This document shows positions 17,673 through 25,553 of a stretch of 64,000 nucleotides of DNA, piece after piece. Every line of letters begins with the position of its first letter. Position 1 is the first letter of the stretch. Where the stretch lies: positions 2,356,001 through 2,420,000 of the forward strand of contig NZ_CP108454.1 of NCBI RefSeq assembly GCF_036240795.1. Direction: 5' to 3'. The DNA comes from Streptomyces sp. NBC_01268 (GTDB taxonomy: Bacteria; Actinomycetota; Actinomycetes; Streptomycetales; Streptomycetaceae). A program made the position numbers and the translations under genes. Below the pieces are notes generated by a model. That model searched no databases. It worked only from the letters and a program-made list of their open reading frames with translations, and was not told the origin of the DNA.

Positions 17673-17850
17673 GCGGTCTCTCTTCCGTGGCGTGCTCGGC
17701 AGGCGTCCGGTCACCCCCGAGGAGTGCCGTCCGGGCACCGCCAGGGGTGCCCGTCTACACGATCAGCCATGAGGACGGGCAGATCCTCGCCCCCCGGGCC
17801 CAATTCCTTATGCCGCGCATACCGCGTCTGGAGTACGCCGGACCCGGGAC

Positions 17851-18540
17851 TCACTCCACCCTTGGACGTACGAGCCCCGACTCGTAGGCGGTGACGACCA
17901 GCTGGGCGCGGTCGCGGGCGCCCAGTTTGGCCATGGTCCGGTTCACATGGGTCTTGACGGTGAGCGGGCTGACGTCGAGCCGTTCGGCGATCTCGTCGTT
18001 CGAGTGCCCGCCCGCCACGAGCACCAGGACCTCCCGCTCGCGGGCGGTCAGCGCCGTGAGCCGTTCGGAGTACGCGGGCCCCGACCCGTCCCCCGGCTCC
18101 GAACCGCCGCCCTGCGCCAGGAACTTGGCGATCAGGCCCTTGGTCGCCACCGGGGACAGCAGGGCCTCGCCGGCCGCCGCGATCCGGATGGCGCCCAGCA
18201 GCTCCTCCGGTTCGGCTCCCTTGCCGAGGAAGCCGGAGGCCCCGGCGCGCAGCGACTGCACCACGTACTCGTCGACCTCGAAGGTGGTCAGCATGACGAT
18301 CCGCACGGCGGACAGCTCCGGGTCCGCGGTGATCATGCGGGTGGCGGCAAGGCCGTCCGTGCCCGGCATCCGGATGTCCATGAGCACCACGTCGGCCCGC
18401 GCCGAGCGGGCCAGGGCCACCGCCTGGGCCCCGTCCGCGGCCTCGGCGACCACCTCCATGTCCGGCTCGGAGTCGACCAGGACCTTGAAGGCGCTGCGCA
18501 GCAGCGCCTGGTCGTCGGCGAGCAGTACCCGGATCGTCAC
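17851..18540 (-). CDS. NarL/LuxR-type response regulator
   Basis: 229 residues: receiver domain (1-118) with Asp9/Asp10, phospho-acceptor Asp55 in VVLMDIRMP, and Lys107 in GFLGKGAEP; C-terminal GerE helix-turn-helix (about 160-222) with LTAREREVLVLVAGGHSNDEIA. It overlaps the histidine kinase gene by 4 bp and is the last gene of pspA-pspAA-kinase-regulator, so it is that kinase's partner. Confidence 0.95.
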   Translation of the reverse strand: MTIRVLLADDQALLRSAFKVLVDSEPDMEVVAEAADGAQAVALARSARADVVLMDIRMPGTDGLAATRMITADPELSAVRIVMLTTFEVDEYVVQSLRAGASGFLGKGAEPEELLGAIRIAAAGEALLSPVATKGLIAKFLAQGGGSEPGDGSGPAYSERLTALTAREREVLVLVAGGHSNDEIAERLDVSPLTVKTHVNRTMAKLGARDRAQLVVTAYESGLVRPRVE

Positions 18541-19775
18541 GCTTTCCCCCCGCTGTCGGCGTTCACCGGCAGTATCGCCTGCACCCGGAAGCCGCCTCCG
18601 TACCGGGGCGCGGCGGTGAGCGAGCCGCCGAGCGCGGTCACCCGCTCCCGCATGCCGAGCAGCCCGTGGCCGCCCCGGTCGGCGTGGTCGCCGTGGTCGG
18701 CCGGCGGCGGCAGCGGCGGGCCGTCGTCCAGGACGGTGATCTCCACCGTGCGGCCGACCCGGACGACGCTGACCTCGGCCCGGGCGTCGCCGCCCGCGTG
18801 CTTGCGCACGTTGGTCAGCGCCTCCTGGATGATCCGGTACGCGGCGAGGTCGACGGCGGCCGGCAGGGCGGTGCCGGCGTCGGTGCGGGCCAGCTCCACG
18901 GGCAGCCCCGCGTTGCGGAAGGTCGCCAGCAGGTCGTCGAGGACGGCGAGCCCCGCCACCGGCTCGGTGGGGGCCTCCGGGTCGCCCGACTGGCGCAGCA
19001 GCCCGACCGTGGCGCGCAGCTCGTCGAGGGCGGAGCGGCTGGCGGCGCGGACGTGCCCGAGGGCCTCCTTGGCCTGGTCGGGGCGCTTGTCCATGACGTG
19101 CGCGGCGACCCCGGCCTGCACGTTGACCAGGGCGATGTGGTGGGCGACGACGTCGTGCAGGTCGCGGGCGATCCGCAGCCGCTCCTCGGCGACCCGGCGG
19201 CGGGCCTCCTCCTCGCGGGTGCGTTCGGCCCGTTCGGCCCGCTCGCGGATGGCGTCCACGAAGGCGCGGCGGCTGCGCACCGCGTCCCCGGCGGCCGCGG
19301 CCATCCCGGTCCAGGCGAAGACGCCCAGGTTCTCCTGCGCGTACCAGGGGGTGGGGCCGAAGAACATGGCGGCGGCGGTCAGCAGGCCCATGGTGGCGAG
19401 CCCGAGCCGCCAGGTGGTGGGCCGGTCGGTGTGCGAGGCGACGGTGTACAGGGCGACGACGACGCTCATGGCGACCGGCGCGGGCCGCTCGTCGCCCACC
19501 AGCTGGACGAACGCGAAGCCGCCGGTCACCGCCAGCACCGGGATGGGCCGGCTGCGGCGGAGGACCAGCGCGAGGGCGCCGAGCAGCATCAGCACGATGC
19601 CCTCGGTGGTGGGCGCGCGGGTGCCGAAGGTGGGCCCGTCGGGGCCGTGCGGGTCGGTGAAGGAGCTGATGACCATCGCCACGAGGACCAGCAGGGCGAG
19701 GCCCGCGTCGAAGGCGAGCGGATGGGTCCGCTGCCGGTCCCGGGCCCGGGCGAGGAGGGTGCCGTCGGTCGTCAC
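18537..19775 (-). CDS. Membrane sensor histidine kinase (HisKA_3 type)
   Basis: About 412 residues from GTG 19775 (MTTDGTLLARARDRQR); an upstream GTG at 19835 would add 20 low-complexity residues and lies only 4 bp from the pspAA stop, so either start is possible. Five or six membrane segments occupy the first ~150 residues. The dimerisation helix has the phospho-His motif RIARDLHDVVAHHIA, and the ATPase domain has NVRKHAGG (N box), DDGPPLPPP and GHGLLGMRERV. Pairs with the response regulator by 4-bp overlap. The neighbouring PspA genes suggest sensing of envelope stress (inference). Confidence 0.93.
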   Translation of the reverse strand: MTTDGTLLARARDRQRTHPLAFDAGLALLVLVAMVISSFTDPHGPDGPTFGTRAPTTEGIVLMLLGALALVLRRSRPIPVLAVTGGFAFVQLVGDERPAPVAMSVVVALYTVASHTDRPTTWRLGLATMGLLTAAAMFFGPTPWYAQENLGVFAWTGMAAAAGDAVRSRRAFVDAIRERAERAERTREEEARRRVAEERLRIARDLHDVVAHHIALVNVQAGVAAHVMDKRPDQAKEALGHVRAASRSALDELRATVGLLRQSGDPEAPTEPVAGLAVLDDLLATFRNAGLPVELARTDAGTALPAAVDLAAYRIIQEALTNVRKHAGGDARAEVSVVRVGRTVEITVLDDGPPLPPPADHGDHADRGGHGLLGMRERVTALGGSLTAAPRYGGGFRVQAILPVNADSGGKA

Positions 19776-19838
19776 AGCAGGAAACGGTACGGCGCCCCCG
19801 GCCCGGGGCGGGCGCCCCGGGCCGGGACCGGACACCGG

Positions 19839-20117
19839 TCAGCCCGGGATCAGGCCGTCGTCGGAGAGCATCTGACGCACCTCGTCGAGGGTCGCGTCAG
19901 GAGCCGGGAGGATCAGTTCGGACGGCTCCAGGGCGTCGTCGGGCAGCGGCTCGCCGAGCCGCCGCACGGCGTCGAGGAGGGCGCCGAGCGTCCGGCGGAA
20001 GCCCTCCTCGTCCCCCGACTCCATCTCCTCGAGGAGCTCGTCGTCCAGCTCGTTCAGCTCGGCGAAGTGACTGTCGGCCAGCGTGCACTGGCCCTCCCCC
20101 ATGATCCGTACGATCAT
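19839..20117 (-). CDS. pspAA: PspA-associated protein PspAA
   Basis: A 92-residue acidic protein (MIVRIMGEGQCTLADSHFAELNELDDELL...), the typical PspAA domain that follows pspA in actinobacteria. It is predicted to act with PspA in membrane-stress response. It is 52 bp downstream of pspA and 63 bp (or 3 bp, depending on start) upstream of the kinase gene. Confidence 0.9.
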   Translation of the reverse strand: MIVRIMGEGQCTLADSHFAELNELDDELLEEMESGDEEGFRRTLGALLDAVRRLGEPLPDDALEPSELILPAPDATLDEVRQMLSDDGLIPG

Positions 20118-20169
20118 GACGTGCCGTCCTCCTGAAGGAAGTGCCCCGAGGAAGTGCCCCTGCGGGCCG

Positions 20170-20964
20170 CTACTTCTCGAAGCGCGGGTGGGACTGCTGC
20201 TGCGACGGGTCCTGCTGTCCCGCGGCGCCGCCCTCCAGGGCCTGCTGCTGCGCCGACGGGCCTCCGGCCAGCTCGGCCTTCATCCGCTGGAGCTCCAGCT
20301 CGACGTCCGTACCGCCGGACAGCCGGTCGAGCTCCGCCTGGATGTCGTCCTTGCCCAGGCCCGACTGGTCGTCGAGCGCGCCCGAGGCGAGCAGCTCGTC
20401 GATCGCGCCGGCCCGCGCCTGGAGCTGGGCGGTCTTGTCCTCGGCCCGCTGGATCGCGAGGCCGACGTCGCTCATCTCCTCCGAGATGCCGGAGAAGGAC
20501 TCGGCGATCCGGGTCTGCGCCTGGGCCGCCGTGTAGGTCGCCTTGATGGTCTCCTTCTTGGTGCGGAAGGCGTCGACCTTGGCCTGGAGGCGCTGCGCCG
20601 CGAGGGTGAGCTTCTCCTCCTCGCCCTGCAGCGTCTGGTGCTGCACCTCCAGGTCGCTCACCTGCTGCTGCAGCGCGGCGCGGCGGGACAGCGCCTCGCG
20701 CGCCAGGTCCTCACGGCCGAGCGCCAGCGCCTTGCGGCCCTGGTCCTCGAGCTTGGCGGACTGGCCCTGCAGCTGGTTCAGCTGCAGTTCGAGCCGCTTG
20801 CGGGAGGTCGCCACGTCGGCGACGCCGCGGCGCACCTTCTGCAGCAGCTCCAGCTGTTTCTGGTACGAGTAATCGAGGGTCTCGCGCGGATCCTCGGCCC
20901 GGTCGAGGGCCTTGTTTGCCTTCGCGCGGAAGATCATCCCCATACGCTTCATGACACCGCTCAT
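20170..20964 (-). CDS. pspA: Phage shock protein A / IM30 family membrane-stress protein
   Basis: 264 residues, nearly all alpha-helical coiled coil. N-terminal amphipathic helix MSGVMKRMGMIFRAKANKAL is the membrane-binding part; helices with PRETLDYSYQKQLELLQKVRRGVADV and QDQGRKAL-type heptads follow; the C-terminus is Gln/Gly-rich (about 230-264). PspA/IM30 proteins assemble on damaged membranes. First gene of pspA-pspAA-kinase-regulator on the minus strand; divergent from the DUF3043 gene. Confidence 0.95.
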   Translation of the reverse strand: MSGVMKRMGMIFRAKANKALDRAEDPRETLDYSYQKQLELLQKVRRGVADVATSRKRLELQLNQLQGQSAKLEDQGRKALALGREDLAREALSRRAALQQQVSDLEVQHQTLQGEEEKLTLAAQRLQAKVDAFRTKKETIKATYTAAQAQTRIAESFSGISEEMSDVGLAIQRAEDKTAQLQARAGAIDELLASGALDDQSGLGKDDIQAELDRLSGGTDVELELQRMKAELAGGPSAQQQALEGGAAGQQDPSQQQSHPRFEK

Positions 20965-21018
20965 GGGCTTCGCGCGCCCCCTTCTGACGGACTCGGCTCC
21001 AGCTCTCCAACAGAAACC

Positions 21019-21051
21019 ACAGTACGGTTCCCGACTCCATTACCGCACTGT
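21019..21051. promoter_or_regulatory. Imperfect inverted repeat upstream of pspA
   Basis: ACAGTACGG (21019-21027) and CCGCACTGT (21043-21051) pair at 8 of 9 positions, 55-87 bp upstream of pspA. Possible operator in the pspA/DUF3043 divergent region; low support. Confidence 0.3.
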
Positions 21052-21214
21052 TCGGGACCCGATGTGCTCCTCCCCAAGGACGAGTGACGATCATCCGCCC
21101 TCCCGCCCAGGGAGTAGAGGAACCTCGGGGTCCCCTGCCCAGGGACGCAGGCCGTTAGCGGATCGTTCCCGCCGACGCTGGGGTCCATGCGTGGCACCAC
21201 GTACCCTTGGCCTT

Positions 21215-21817
21215 GTGTTCCGTAGCCGTTCGAAGGACGAGAAGGCCCCCACCGAGAAGGTGACGGCGGACCTTTCCAAGCAGCCCCGCGACCCCGAGGC
21301 CCCCAAGGGCCGCCCGACCCCGAAGCGGAGTGATGCCCAGTCGCAGCGCCGTCGCGCGCAGTCCGCGCCGTTGGACCGCAAGGAAGCATCCAAGCGGCAG
21401 CGTGAGGCGCGCCGCACCGACATGGTCCGGCAGCGCGAGGCGCTGGCCAGCGGTGACGAGCGCTACCTGCCCGCCCGTGACAAGGGTCCCGTGCGGCGCT
21501 TCGTGCGTGACTTCGTCGACTCGCGCTTCGCGGTCGCCGAGTTCTTCCTGCCGATGGCCGTGGTCATCCTGGTGCTCTCGCTCTTCGGCAACACCAACCG
21601 CTCGCTGCAGAACATCTCGCTGCTGCTCTGGGCCGGTGTGATCGTCATGATCGTCATCGACTCGATCGGCATCGTGATCCGGCTGCGCAAGCAGCTGAAC
21701 GAGCGCTTCCCGAACGAGCCGAAGCGCGGCGCCGTCGCGTACGGCCTCATGCGCACGCTCCAGATGCGCCGGCTGCGGCTGCCGAAGCCGCAGGTCAAGC
21801 GCGGAGAGCGACCCTGA
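21215..21817 (+). CDS. DUF3043 membrane protein
   Basis: 200 residues from GTG 21215 (MFRSRSKDEKAPTEKV). A Lys/Arg-rich charged N-terminal half (about 1-95) is followed by two membrane segments (about 108-128 and 135-155) and a basic C-terminus. Length and layout match DUF3043 proteins of actinobacteria; function unknown. There is no Shine-Dalgarno sequence; TACCCT at 21202-21207 is at the distance expected for a -10 element of a leaderless transcript starting at the GTG. Confidence 0.9.
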   Translation: MFRSRSKDEKAPTEKVTADLSKQPRDPEAPKGRPTPKRSDAQSQRRRAQSAPLDRKEASKRQREARRTDMVRQREALASGDERYLPARDKGPVRRFVRDFVDSRFAVAEFFLPMAVVILVLSLFGNTNRSLQNISLLLWAGVIVMIVIDSIGIVIRLRKQLNERFPNEPKRGAVAYGLMRTLQMRRLRLPKPQVKRGERP

Positions 21818-21867
21818 GCGCGGACGGCTCCGGTTCGGCGTCGCCCGTCGTCGCCCACTGGCCGGTC

Positions 21868-22614
21868 GTGCCGGGCGGACTGCGTGACACCGTCCGTCAG
21901 GAGTTGATCGCGCGCCAGCTCGACGAGCAGATAGCCGCCCGCTACCCCGTGGGGCAGCGGCTGCGGATCCTCGACGCGGGCATGGGGCAGGGCACGCAGG
22001 CCCTGCGCCTGGCCCGGGCCGGGCACACCGTGACCGGCCTGGAGGCCGACCCCGAGCTGCTCAAGGCCGCCCGCGAGTCGCTGGCCACCGAACCGGCCGG
22101 CATCCGCGAGCGGGTCCGGCTGATCGAGGGCGAGGGACGCGAGACCGGCGTGCACTTCCTGCCCGGCAGCTTCGACGTCGTCCTCTGCCACGGTGTGCTG
22201 ATGTACGCCGACGAGCCCGACGCCCTGCTCGCGGGCCTGGCCCGCATGCTGGCCCCCGGCGGCCTGCTCTCCCTGGTGGTCCCCAACGCGGAGGCGCTGG
22301 CCATGCGGCCGGGCCTGGCCGGGGACTGGGTGGGCGCGCTCGACGGCTTCGAGTCGGACGTGTACACCGACCGCAACGGCACCAAGGTGCGGGCCGACCG
22401 CTTCGACGCGCTGACCGCGACGCTCGCCGGGATCGCGGCACCGCTGCACGCCTGGTACGGCGTGCGGGTCTTCACCGACGGCATCCCCGGCGACGAGGGC
22501 CTGCCAGCCGCGGACGAGCTGGAGCGCCTGCTCACCGCCGAGGACCGGGCCTCGCGCACGGATCCGTACCGGCGCATAGCGGGCCTGCTGCACCTCTGCG
22601 GCGTACGGGGCTGA
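21868..22614 (+). CDS. Class I SAM-dependent methyltransferase
   Basis: 248 residues from GTG 21868. Motif I is ILDAGMGQGTQALRLA with the acidic end of motif II in VTGLEAD; motif IV is FDVVLCHGVLMYADEP and motif V-like GGLLSLVVPN. Substrate unknown. The true start may be a CTG at 21814: it is in frame, overlaps the DUF3043 stop as CTGA, and has GGAGAG 5 bp upstream, whereas the GTG has no ribosome binding site. That would add 18 residues (SADGSGSASP...). Confidence 0.9.
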   Translation: MPGGLRDTVRQELIARQLDEQIAARYPVGQRLRILDAGMGQGTQALRLARAGHTVTGLEADPELLKAARESLATEPAGIRERVRLIEGEGRETGVHFLPGSFDVVLCHGVLMYADEPDALLAGLARMLAPGGLLSLVVPNAEALAMRPGLAGDWVGALDGFESDVYTDRNGTKVRADRFDALTATLAGIAAPLHAWYGVRVFTDGIPGDEGLPAADELERLLTAEDRASRTDPYRRIAGLLHLCGVRG

Positions 22615-22628
22615 GACACCCGGGCTTC

Positions 22629-22657
22629 CGGGGTGCGGGCCTCGGGCCCGCACCCCG
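22629..22657 (+). terminator. Terminator after the methyltransferase gene
   Basis: Perfect 13-bp stem (22629-22641 with 22645-22657), TCG loop, followed by TTT, 15 bp after the stop. Confidence 0.8.
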
Positions 22658-22738
22658 TTTCGCGTTCTCCGGGTTCCTCCGGTGCCTCTCCGGCCGTCTC
22701 CGGGCTTCTCCCGGCCTCCTCCGGCCTTCCCCGGGCTC

Positions 22739-22945
22739 CTAGCCCTCGGCGTCGAGCGCCATCGGGCCGTAGATCTTCGTCCCGTCCTCGGAGAGCGTCA
22801 CCTGGTCCGCGCCGCCGTCGAGCAGGTCGCGCCAGTTCTCGCCGATCCAGGATTCCGCGTCGCCCTGGGTGGGGAACTCCTCGGGGGTCACCGCCGGTGC
22901 GACCTCAGTGCCGTCGGACTTCTCGAACCGCCACGTCCATGCCAT
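22739..22945 (-). CDS. Small conserved-type protein, 68 residues
   Basis: Starts MAWTWRFEKSDGTEV after GGAGG, with a short acidic body ending GPMALDAEG. No membrane segment, signal or cysteine. It reads like the short acidic Streptomyces proteins with one aromatic N-terminal strand; function unknown. The good ribosome binding site and G/C third positions support it. Divergent from the cobU-type gene by 80 bp. Confidence 0.8.
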   Translation of the reverse strand: MAWTWRFEKSDGTEVAPAVTPEEFPTQGDAESWIGENWRDLLDGGADQVTLSEDGTKIYGPMALDAEG

Positions 22946-23025
22946 GCCAGCCTCCGGATGATCGGTTTCCTGCCCGCAGCGTAGCCGGGCGCGCACCGCT
23001 TGCGGTGACGCGGGAGGATCTGAGG

Positions 23026-24228
23026 GTGGAACTGACTCTGCTCGGCACCGGCGCACCCCTCGGACTCCCCCGACCCGACTGCCCCTGCGCGGTGTGCGCG
23101 CTGTCCCGCGGGGAGCGGGCGCGGGCGGCCACCTCGCTGCTCGTGGACGGGGCGCTGCTGTTGGATCTGACGCCGGGGGCCGCACTGGCCGCGGCCCGTT
23201 CGGGGCACTCGCTGGTCGGGGTGCGGCAAGTGCTGCTCACGCATCCGCACGACGGGCCGGCCGTGGAGCTGCCCGCGGGGCTGCCCACGGCGGGGCGGGT
23301 GCCGGACGGGCGGGAGCTGACCCTGATCAGCGGCCACCGGGTGCGAGCGGTGTCCATGGACTCGCCGGGCACCGGGTACGAGGTGACCTCGGCGGAGGGC
23401 GAGCGGCTGCTGTACCTGCCGCCGGGCGCCGCGGCGGCCGGCCTCCCGGACGACCACCGGCCCCCGTACGACATGGTGATCGCCGATGTGACGGGCCGGC
23501 CGGACGGGCTGGCCCGGCTGCGGGCCATCGGGGCCGTCGGCCCGAGCACCGACGTGATCGCCGTGCACCTGGACCACGACGCGCCCGCCGGGGCCGAGCT
23601 GGACCGGCGGCTCGCGGCCGCGGGGGCGCGGGCGGTGCCGGACGGGACGACGCTGTACGTGGGCGAGTACCACGAGGTGCCGGACGTACCGCGGCGGACG
23701 CTGGTGACGGGCGGCGCCCGGTCCGGGAAGTCGGTGGAGGCCGAGCGGCGCCTGGAGACCTTCCCCGAGGTGCTGTACGTGGCGACGGGCGGGACCCGCG
23801 AGGGCGACCCGGAGTGGGCGCAGCGGGTGGGGCTGCACCGGGAGCGGCGGCCGGGCTCCTGGCGTACAGCCGAGACCACCGACCTCGTACCGCTGCTCAC
23901 GGCCGAGGGCCCGGCGCTCCTCGTCGACTGTCTGTCGCTGTGGCTGACGGACGCCATGGACCAGGTCGGGGCGTGGGACGACGAGCGCTGGGAGTCCGGC
24001 GGCCGGGAGGCGCTCGCGGGCCGGGTCGCCGAGCTGGTGGCGGCGGTGCGGGCGACGCCCCGCACGGTCGTGGCGGTGACGAACGAGGTGGGTTCGGGCG
24101 TGGTCCCGGCGACGGCCTCGGGGCGCCGTTTCCGCGACGAGCTGGGGCGGCTCAACGCGGCCTTCGCCGACGAGTGCGAGCAGGTTCTGCTGGTGGTCGC
24201 GGGGCAGGCGCTGGTGCTGCGCGGGTAG
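23026..24228 (+). CDS. cobU: CobU-type adenosylcobinamide kinase/guanylyltransferase with an extra N-terminal metallo-beta-lactamase-like domain
   Basis: 400 residues from GTG 23026, 9 bp after GGAGG. Residues about 1-215 resemble a metallo-beta-lactamase fold (start VELTLLGTGAPLGLPRPDCPC, then LTHPHDGP at 71-78, IADVTG near 152 and HLDHD at 181-185), but the HxHxDH metal motif is degenerate, so hydrolase activity is doubtful. Residues about 224-400 are CobU: P-loop GGARSGKS (229-236), VATGGTREGDPEW, HRERRP, LLVDCLSLWLTD and VTNEVGSGVVP. CobU phosphorylates adenosylcobinamide and adds GMP in cobalamin assembly. Followed by cobT. Confidence 0.92.
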   Translation: MELTLLGTGAPLGLPRPDCPCAVCALSRGERARAATSLLVDGALLLDLTPGAALAAARSGHSLVGVRQVLLTHPHDGPAVELPAGLPTAGRVPDGRELTLISGHRVRAVSMDSPGTGYEVTSAEGERLLYLPPGAAAAGLPDDHRPPYDMVIADVTGRPDGLARLRAIGAVGPSTDVIAVHLDHDAPAGAELDRRLAAAGARAVPDGTTLYVGEYHEVPDVPRRTLVTGGARSGKSVEAERRLETFPEVLYVATGGTREGDPEWAQRVGLHRERRPGSWRTAETTDLVPLLTAEGPALLVDCLSLWLTDAMDQVGAWDDERWESGGREALAGRVAELVAAVRATPRTVVAVTNEVGSGVVPATASGRRFRDELGRLNAAFADECEQVLLVVAGQALVLRG

Positions 24229-24361
24229 GCCGAGGCGGACGGGCCGCGGGCGGCCGTGGACCGGGCGGCACCTTCCGGACAGGGTGCGGGGGCCCCGGGT
24301 AGGGTTCGAACGTCCTACGACCATGGTCACGAACGATTGACGTCCCTAGGCGGAACGAACC

Positions 24362-25456
24362 TTGAACCTCGACGACTTCTCCGATCTGATCGAGCGCCCC
24401 GACGGGGGGATCCGGCGTGACGCCGAGGAGCGCAGGGAGCGCCTGAGCGTGCGCCCCGGGGCGCTCGGTCGGCTCGACGAGCTGGGCGAGTGGCTGTCGG
24501 CGGCGCAGGGCGCGGTCCCGCCGCGGCCGGTGGAGCAGCCGAAGGTGGTGCTCTTCGCGGGCGACCACGGCGTGGCCTCGCTGGACGTGTCCGGGCGGGC
24601 CGCGGGCGGCGGGTACGCGCTGGTGCGGGCCGTGCTGGACGGGGCGAGCCCGGTGGCGGTGCTGGCCCGGGCCCAGCAGGTGCCGGTGCGGGTGGTGGAC
24701 GCGGGTCTGGACTGCGACCCGGAGCTGCTGCCGGCGGAGGTCACCCGGCGCCGGGTGCGGCGCGGCACCGGCCGGATCGACGTCGAGAACGCGCTGACCC
24801 TCGACGAGACCCGCGCGGCGCTCGAACTGGGCATCGCGGTCGCCGACGAGGAGGCCGACTCGGGCACCGACCTGGTGGTGCTCGGGGATCTGAGCGTGGG
24901 CGGTACGACGCCCGCCTCGACGCTGATCGCCGCGCTGTGCGGGACGGACGCCTCCGTGGTGACCGGCCGGGGCGGTGCCGGGATCGACGATCTGGCGTGG
25001 ATGCGCAAGTGCGCGGCGGTGCGGGACGCGCTGCGCCGGGCCCGGCCGGTCCTCGGCGACCAGCTGGAGCTGCTCGCGGCGGTCGGCGGGCCCGACCTCG
25101 CGGCGACGACCGGCTTCCTGCTGCAGGCCTCGGTGCGGCGGCTCCCGGTGATCCTGGACGGTGTGGTGGGCGCGGCCTGTGCGCTGGTGGCGCAGCGGGC
25201 GGCGTTCCGGGCCCCGGACTGGTGGCTTGCGGGCCAGGTGAGCGGGGAGCCGGCGCAGGCGAAGGCACTGGACCGGATGTCGCTCAACCCTCTGCTCGAT
25301 CACGGCGTCACTGTGGGCGAGGGAACCGGGGCACTGCTCGCTCTCCCCCTCGTCCGGGCCGCCGCCGCGCTGGCCGCGGAGCTGCCGGAGGTGACCACTC
25401 CGGAGGCGGACACCACGGCGGAGGAGACCGCCGGGGTGACGGACGAGGTGGGCTGA
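24362..25456 (+). CDS. cobT: Nicotinate-nucleotide-dimethylbenzimidazole phosphoribosyltransferase CobT
   Basis: 364 residues. The start is a TTG at 24362: a TAG stop lies in frame 15 bp upstream, and no ATG or GTG occurs before conserved sequence. Motifs include LFAGDHGVAS near 60, LGDLSVGGTTPAS near 178-190 and the C-terminal SLNPLLDHGVTVGEGTGALLALPLV with the catalytic Glu region. It makes alpha-ribazole phosphate for the lower ligand of cobalamin. The last ~25 residues are a Thr/Glu-rich tail. A hairpin follows. Confidence 0.95.
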   Translation: MNLDDFSDLIERPDGGIRRDAEERRERLSVRPGALGRLDELGEWLSAAQGAVPPRPVEQPKVVLFAGDHGVASLDVSGRAAGGGYALVRAVLDGASPVAVLARAQQVPVRVVDAGLDCDPELLPAEVTRRRVRRGTGRIDVENALTLDETRAALELGIAVADEEADSGTDLVVLGDLSVGGTTPASTLIAALCGTDASVVTGRGGAGIDDLAWMRKCAAVRDALRRARPVLGDQLELLAAVGGPDLAATTGFLLQASVRRLPVILDGVVGAACALVAQRAAFRAPDWWLAGQVSGEPAQAKALDRMSLNPLLDHGVTVGEGTGALLALPLVRAAAALAAELPEVTTPEADTTAEETAGVTDEVG

Positions 25457-25470
25457 GCCGGATCACCGGC

Positions 25471-25512
25471 CCGGATGCGTTCGCCCCGCCACGTCGGGGC
25501 GGGCGCATCCGG
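25471..25512 (+). terminator. Terminator after cobT
   Basis: Outer arms CCGGATGCG (25471-25479) and CGCATCCGG (25504-25512) with an inner CGCCCCG/CGGGGCG stem. Confidence 0.75.
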
Positions 25513-25553
25513 CGCCCAGCCATGCAGGGTGATGCCCCATATGATCGCTTTTC

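Noticed and set aside
14541..17894. 1117-codon open frame antisense to the RND gene
   Set aside because: Typical high-GC shadow: Asp/Gly/Arg-rich with no domain, directly opposite a gene with full RND motifs.
22946..24361. Cobalamin riboswitch ahead of the cob genes
   Set aside because: The gaps before cobU (80 bp) and cobT (133 bp) are too short and I see no B12-box-like element.
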